NCBI GenBank assembly: GCA_044353165.1
Contig: JBILCM010000046.1
Location: forward strand, 1-17,086
Length of the DNA: 17,086 nucleotides
Direction of reading: 5' to 3'
Origin: JBILCM01 sp044353165
GTDB taxonomy: Bacteria; Bacillota; Bacilli; Paenibacillales; YIM-B00363
The translations under genes and the position numbers were made by a program. Shown here piece by piece: positions 14,715 through 17,086 of this stretch. The notes below the pieces were generated by a model. That model had not been told where the DNA came from and searched no databases. It saw only the letters and a list, made by a program, of their open reading frames with translations. The stretch's first letter is position 1. Each line of letters begins with the position of its first letter.

Positions 14715-14854
14715 GGAATCAGCGTCCTTCGTAAAGTTACGATTTTGACAATTTAGGTTTCATAAGTGGCTACTCTGACAACATTATATCAAATAGGATG
14801 AGGAAAGAAGATTTATTTACTATCATGGTTTGTTGCAAGTGGGAGCGTGCGAAG

Positions 14855-16627
14855 ATGGGGCGAAAGACAATCTTTCGTGAACATATATTGAAGTACCGGT
14901 GGGCCTATTTACTCGGTTTTGTGCTTGTATCCTTATCCTCCTTATTACAGCTTGCGATTCCGGTTCTAATGGGTCGATTCACGGATCGGTTGGTTGACGG
15001 GGCTCTGGATGCGAGACTGATTGTATGGTTCGCGATGGGCATCGCGCTCGTATCGATCGGGACGGCACTTTTTCGATCCGTGGCGCGCATTTATTTGTTC
15101 CGGTTGTCGAGGTTATTGGAAAAACGTGTGCGCAACGACTTGTTTACGCATTGGGAACGGCTGCCGGTGCAATATTTCAACAACAAGCGCATCGGGGATT
15201 TGATGGCGCACGGTGTAAGCGATGTGAGTGTCATCCGCGAAGTTTCGATGAACGCTTACTATATGGTGATGGAAGCCGTCATCTTGATTGGTGTGACGGT
15301 GGTCGCCATGGCCGTCTCGATTTCCTTCTCGTTGACACTCTTAACGTTGTTGCCGCTCCCATTGCTTAGTTATATGGCTTATCGGTTTCACCGCAAAGTG
15401 ATGAAACAATCGGGTGACATTCAGGACGCGATCGGCGAAATGACCAGCAAAGTCCAAGAGTTTGTGGCGGGCATTCGCGTTGTCAAAGCTTTCGTGCAGG
15501 AACGCAAGGAGGTCGCTAAGTTTGATCAAGCAAATCATTGGGCGGTCGAGACGAATCGTCAGTTTGTAAAGACCAACTCACTGTTCAATGGTGCGAGCCA
15601 AGGTATTGTGGGCATATCGTTCTTAATTTCGGTCATTATCGGAGGCGTGATGGTGCTTCGCGACGTCATCACTCTCGGTGAATTTGTCGCTTTCAATACG
15701 TATTTAACGCTTATTATAGGACCGATCGAGAATGTGGGGCGCGTGCTTAATGTTTTTCAACGGGGCGCAGCATCGGAACAACGGTTGCTTGAAATTTTGA
15801 ATACGACGCCAGAAGTGAAGGACGGTCCGGACACGCGCGAAGAGATCGAGCGACTGGACGGGGAAATCGAGTTTAAAAATTTGACATTCAAATATCCAGG
15901 AGCCAGAGTTCCGTCGTTGCGTGGGATTACGCTGAAGGTGCCGCGCGGCAGCTCACTTGCCATTGTTGGCAAGGTCGGCAGCGGGAAGAGCACACTCGTC
16001 TCCTTGCTTGTGCGCATGTACAATCCGCCGATTGGCAGCTTGTATATGGATGGCCATGATATCTTAACTGTACCCTTGGCGACGTTGCGAGAAGGCATAG
16101 GCTTCGTGCCGCAGGACGGGTTTCTCTTTTCTTCCACGATCAAAGAAAACATCGCGTTTGATCCGAAGCCGCATTCGATGGATGAGGTCGAAGATGCGGC
16201 AAAGCTCGCCCAAGTCTACGACAACATTGTGGAGTTCCCGGGCGGATTTGATACGGCACTCGGCGAGCGTGGCTTGTCGCTCTCTGGCGGTCAGCGGCAA
16301 CGGGTGAGCATTGCGCGAGCGATTATTAAGCGACCGTCGATTCTCGTGTTCGACGACAGCTTATCGGCGGTGGATACGGATACGGAAGATCGGATCTTGG
16401 CAGGTTTGGATACGGTGATGCAAGATCGCACCACAATTATCATCGGGCACCGGATATCGTCCGTGCGTCGCGCAGACCAGATCATCGTGCTTGATGAGGG
16501 ACGGATCGTGGAGCGAGGGACACACGATGCATTGGTGGGACTCAAGGGCATCTATGCGGATATGTATCACAGACAATTGATGGATGATGAAGCGCAGCGC
16601 ACCGATTCGCATGAGGGGGTGGGTTGA
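14855..16627 (+). CDS. yheI: ABC exporter half-transporter, YheI/BmrC-like (degenerate ATPase site)
   Basis: First half of a heterodimeric multidrug-type ABC exporter in the cytoplasmic membrane. The ATG at 14855 follows GGGAG by nine bases; in-frame ATGs at 14798 and 14825 lack a good ribosome site and would add a charged Cys-rich tail. The 590-residue product has a six-helix transmembrane domain (residues about 10-300) and a nucleotide-binding domain: Walker A GKVGSGKST (Lys378), Q-loop FVPQDGFLFSSTI, signature LSLSGGQ (474-480), Walker B ILVFDDSLSAVD (Asp500-Asp501) and switch His532. The residue after the Walker B Asp is Asp instead of the catalytic Glu, the mark of the non-hydrolysing site in BmrC or TM287. 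It is followed at once by the second half-transporter, as in B. subtilis yheI-yheH (bmrC-bmrD). Confidence 0.92.
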   Translation: MGRKTIFREHILKYRWAYLLGFVLVSLSSLLQLAIPVLMGRFTDRLVDGALDARLIVWFAMGIALVSIGTALFRSVARIYLFRLSRLLEKRVRNDLFTHWERLPVQYFNNKRIGDLMAHGVSDVSVIREVSMNAYYMVMEAVILIGVTVVAMAVSISFSLTLLTLLPLPLLSYMAYRFHRKVMKQSGDIQDAIGEMTSKVQEFVAGIRVVKAFVQERKEVAKFDQANHWAVETNRQFVKTNSLFNGASQGIVGISFLISVIIGGVMVLRDVITLGEFVAFNTYLTLIIGPIENVGRVLNVFQRGAASEQRLLEILNTTPEVKDGPDTREEIERLDGEIEFKNLTFKYPGARVPSLRGITLKVPRGSSLAIVGKVGSGKSTLVSLLVRMYNPPIGSLYMDGHDILTVPLATLREGIGFVPQDGFLFSSTIKENIAFDPKPHSMDEVEDAAKLAQVYDNIVEFPGGFDTALGERGLSLSGGQRQRVSIARAIIKRPSILVFDDSLSAVDTDTEDRILAGLDTVMQDRTTIIIGHRISSVRRADQIIVLDEGRIVERGTHDALVGLKGIYADMYHRQLMDDEAQRTDSHEGVG

Positions 16628-16629
16628 AC

Positions 16630-17086
16630 GTGGAAGACATACATCAGGAACGCGAGGTCGCGGAACAAGGCGATTGGAAGCTGATCGGCCGTTTATCACG
16701 TTATGCATTACCGTATTGGAAGGCGTTCGTCGTTTGTATCGTACTTGCCTTCATCGTCGTTGCAGCCGATATTGGCCGCACGTATTTGATCCGCATAGCG
16801 ATCGATGATCATATCAATGGGTATCAGCAACCGATGCTCGCTGCAACGTCTGCTTCGGAGCTAAGTGAGCTTGGTTTGGAACCGTTGACGGCAACTGCCG
16901 GCACGGTTGTTCCGCAAAGCACAGAAGCTGTGAATGGGGTCACTGACGCAGAGGACAGGTCATGGTCGTATGCGCGTGCGGGATGGAAGCCTGACGATCG
17001 CCATCGCGACAGCAGTCTGATGAAAGTGCAGATCGTACAAGTGCAAGGGAGTACGTATTTGGTGGCGGGGTGGTTATCCGCCGAGG
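16630..17086 (+). CDS. yheH: ABC exporter half-transporter, YheH/BmrD-like, N-terminal part (cut by window end)
   Basis: The frame opens at GTG 16630, just after GAGGGGGTGGG (16613-16623). A TTG at 16624 that overlaps the previous stop is an alternative start. It runs off the window after about 152 residues. What is visible is a charged N-terminal tail, the first membrane helix (WKAFVVCIVLAFIVVAADIG), the elbow motif IRIAIDDHI, and then a long hydrophilic stretch. YheH/BmrD proteins have just such an extracellular insertion between helices 1 and 2 after DDHI, so the assignment is good despite truncation. The inserted domain is Ala/Thr/Ser-rich and unlike the B. subtilis version as I recall it. 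The nucleotide-binding domain, expected to carry the competent Walker B Glu, lies outside the window. It is translationally coupled to the preceding half. Confidence 0.85.
   Translation, partial: MEDIHQEREVAEQGDWKLIGRLSRYALPYWKAFVVCIVLAFIVVAADIGRTYLIRIAIDDHINGYQQPMLAATSASELSELGLEPLTATAGTVVPQSTEAVNGVTDAEDRSWSYARAGWKPDDRHRDSSLMKVQIVQVQGSTYLVAGWLSAE

Noticed and set aside
14745..14790. TTGACA (14745-14750) as the promoter of the ABC exporter pair.
   Set aside because: No matching -10 lies at 16-18 bases; the nearest AT-rich hexamer (14785-14790) is 34 bases away. A promoter must exist in this gap, but I cannot place it.

Overview
The window looks like chromosomal DNA of a spore-forming member of the Bacillota. 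A Paenibacillaceae- or Alicyclobacillaceae-type genome of intermediate GC fits best; this is inferred from gene content and codon choice, and I cannot name the species. Supporting signs are strong AGGAG-type ribosome sites, frequent TTG/GTG starts, a YkuK-family protein, a YheI/YheH (BmrC/BmrD)-type ABC exporter pair and several AraC-family regulators. I see no rRNA, tRNA, CRISPR array, phage gene or insertion sequence, and no gene-free stretch longer than 300 bases.

Region 1 (1-6771, + strand) is a tightly packed carbohydrate operon. It starts with the 3' end of an AraC regulator, followed by a cysteine-type sulfatase, a GH4 NAD-dependent glycosidase, a class II KbaY/GatY-type aldolase, an FGGY sugar or polyol kinase and a GatD-like zinc dehydrogenase. 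None of the enzymes has a visible signal peptide, so desulfation, glycoside cleavage and breakdown to trioses should all happen in the cytoplasm after import of a small sulfated glycoside. The importer and the sulfatase maturase are not in the window. This combination, with an FGGY kinase where galactitol systems use a PTS, is the best candidate for an undescribed pathway here.

Region 2 (6773-10757) is mixed. It holds a convergent AraC regulator, a divergent RimK-like ATP-grasp protein ending in a clear terminator, a small Gln-rich coiled-coil protein, a PfkB kinase of the 1-phosphofructokinase/tagatose-6-phosphate kinase group, and a TerC-like membrane protein. The PfkB kinase could supply the second phosphate that the region 1 aldolase would need.

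Region 3 (10829-12887, - strand) holds a second Gln-rich coiled-coil protein with a long intrinsic terminator, a YkuK-family protein and an aldo/keto reductase with a plausible promoter.

Region 4 (12923-17086) contains an unusual fusion of a four-helix membrane domain to a RimJ/RimL-type acetyltransferase. It overlaps the end of a convergent AraC regulator. Divergent from that regulator is a heterodimeric multidrug-type ABC exporter: the first half is complete with a degenerate ATPase site, and the second half is cut by the window edge.
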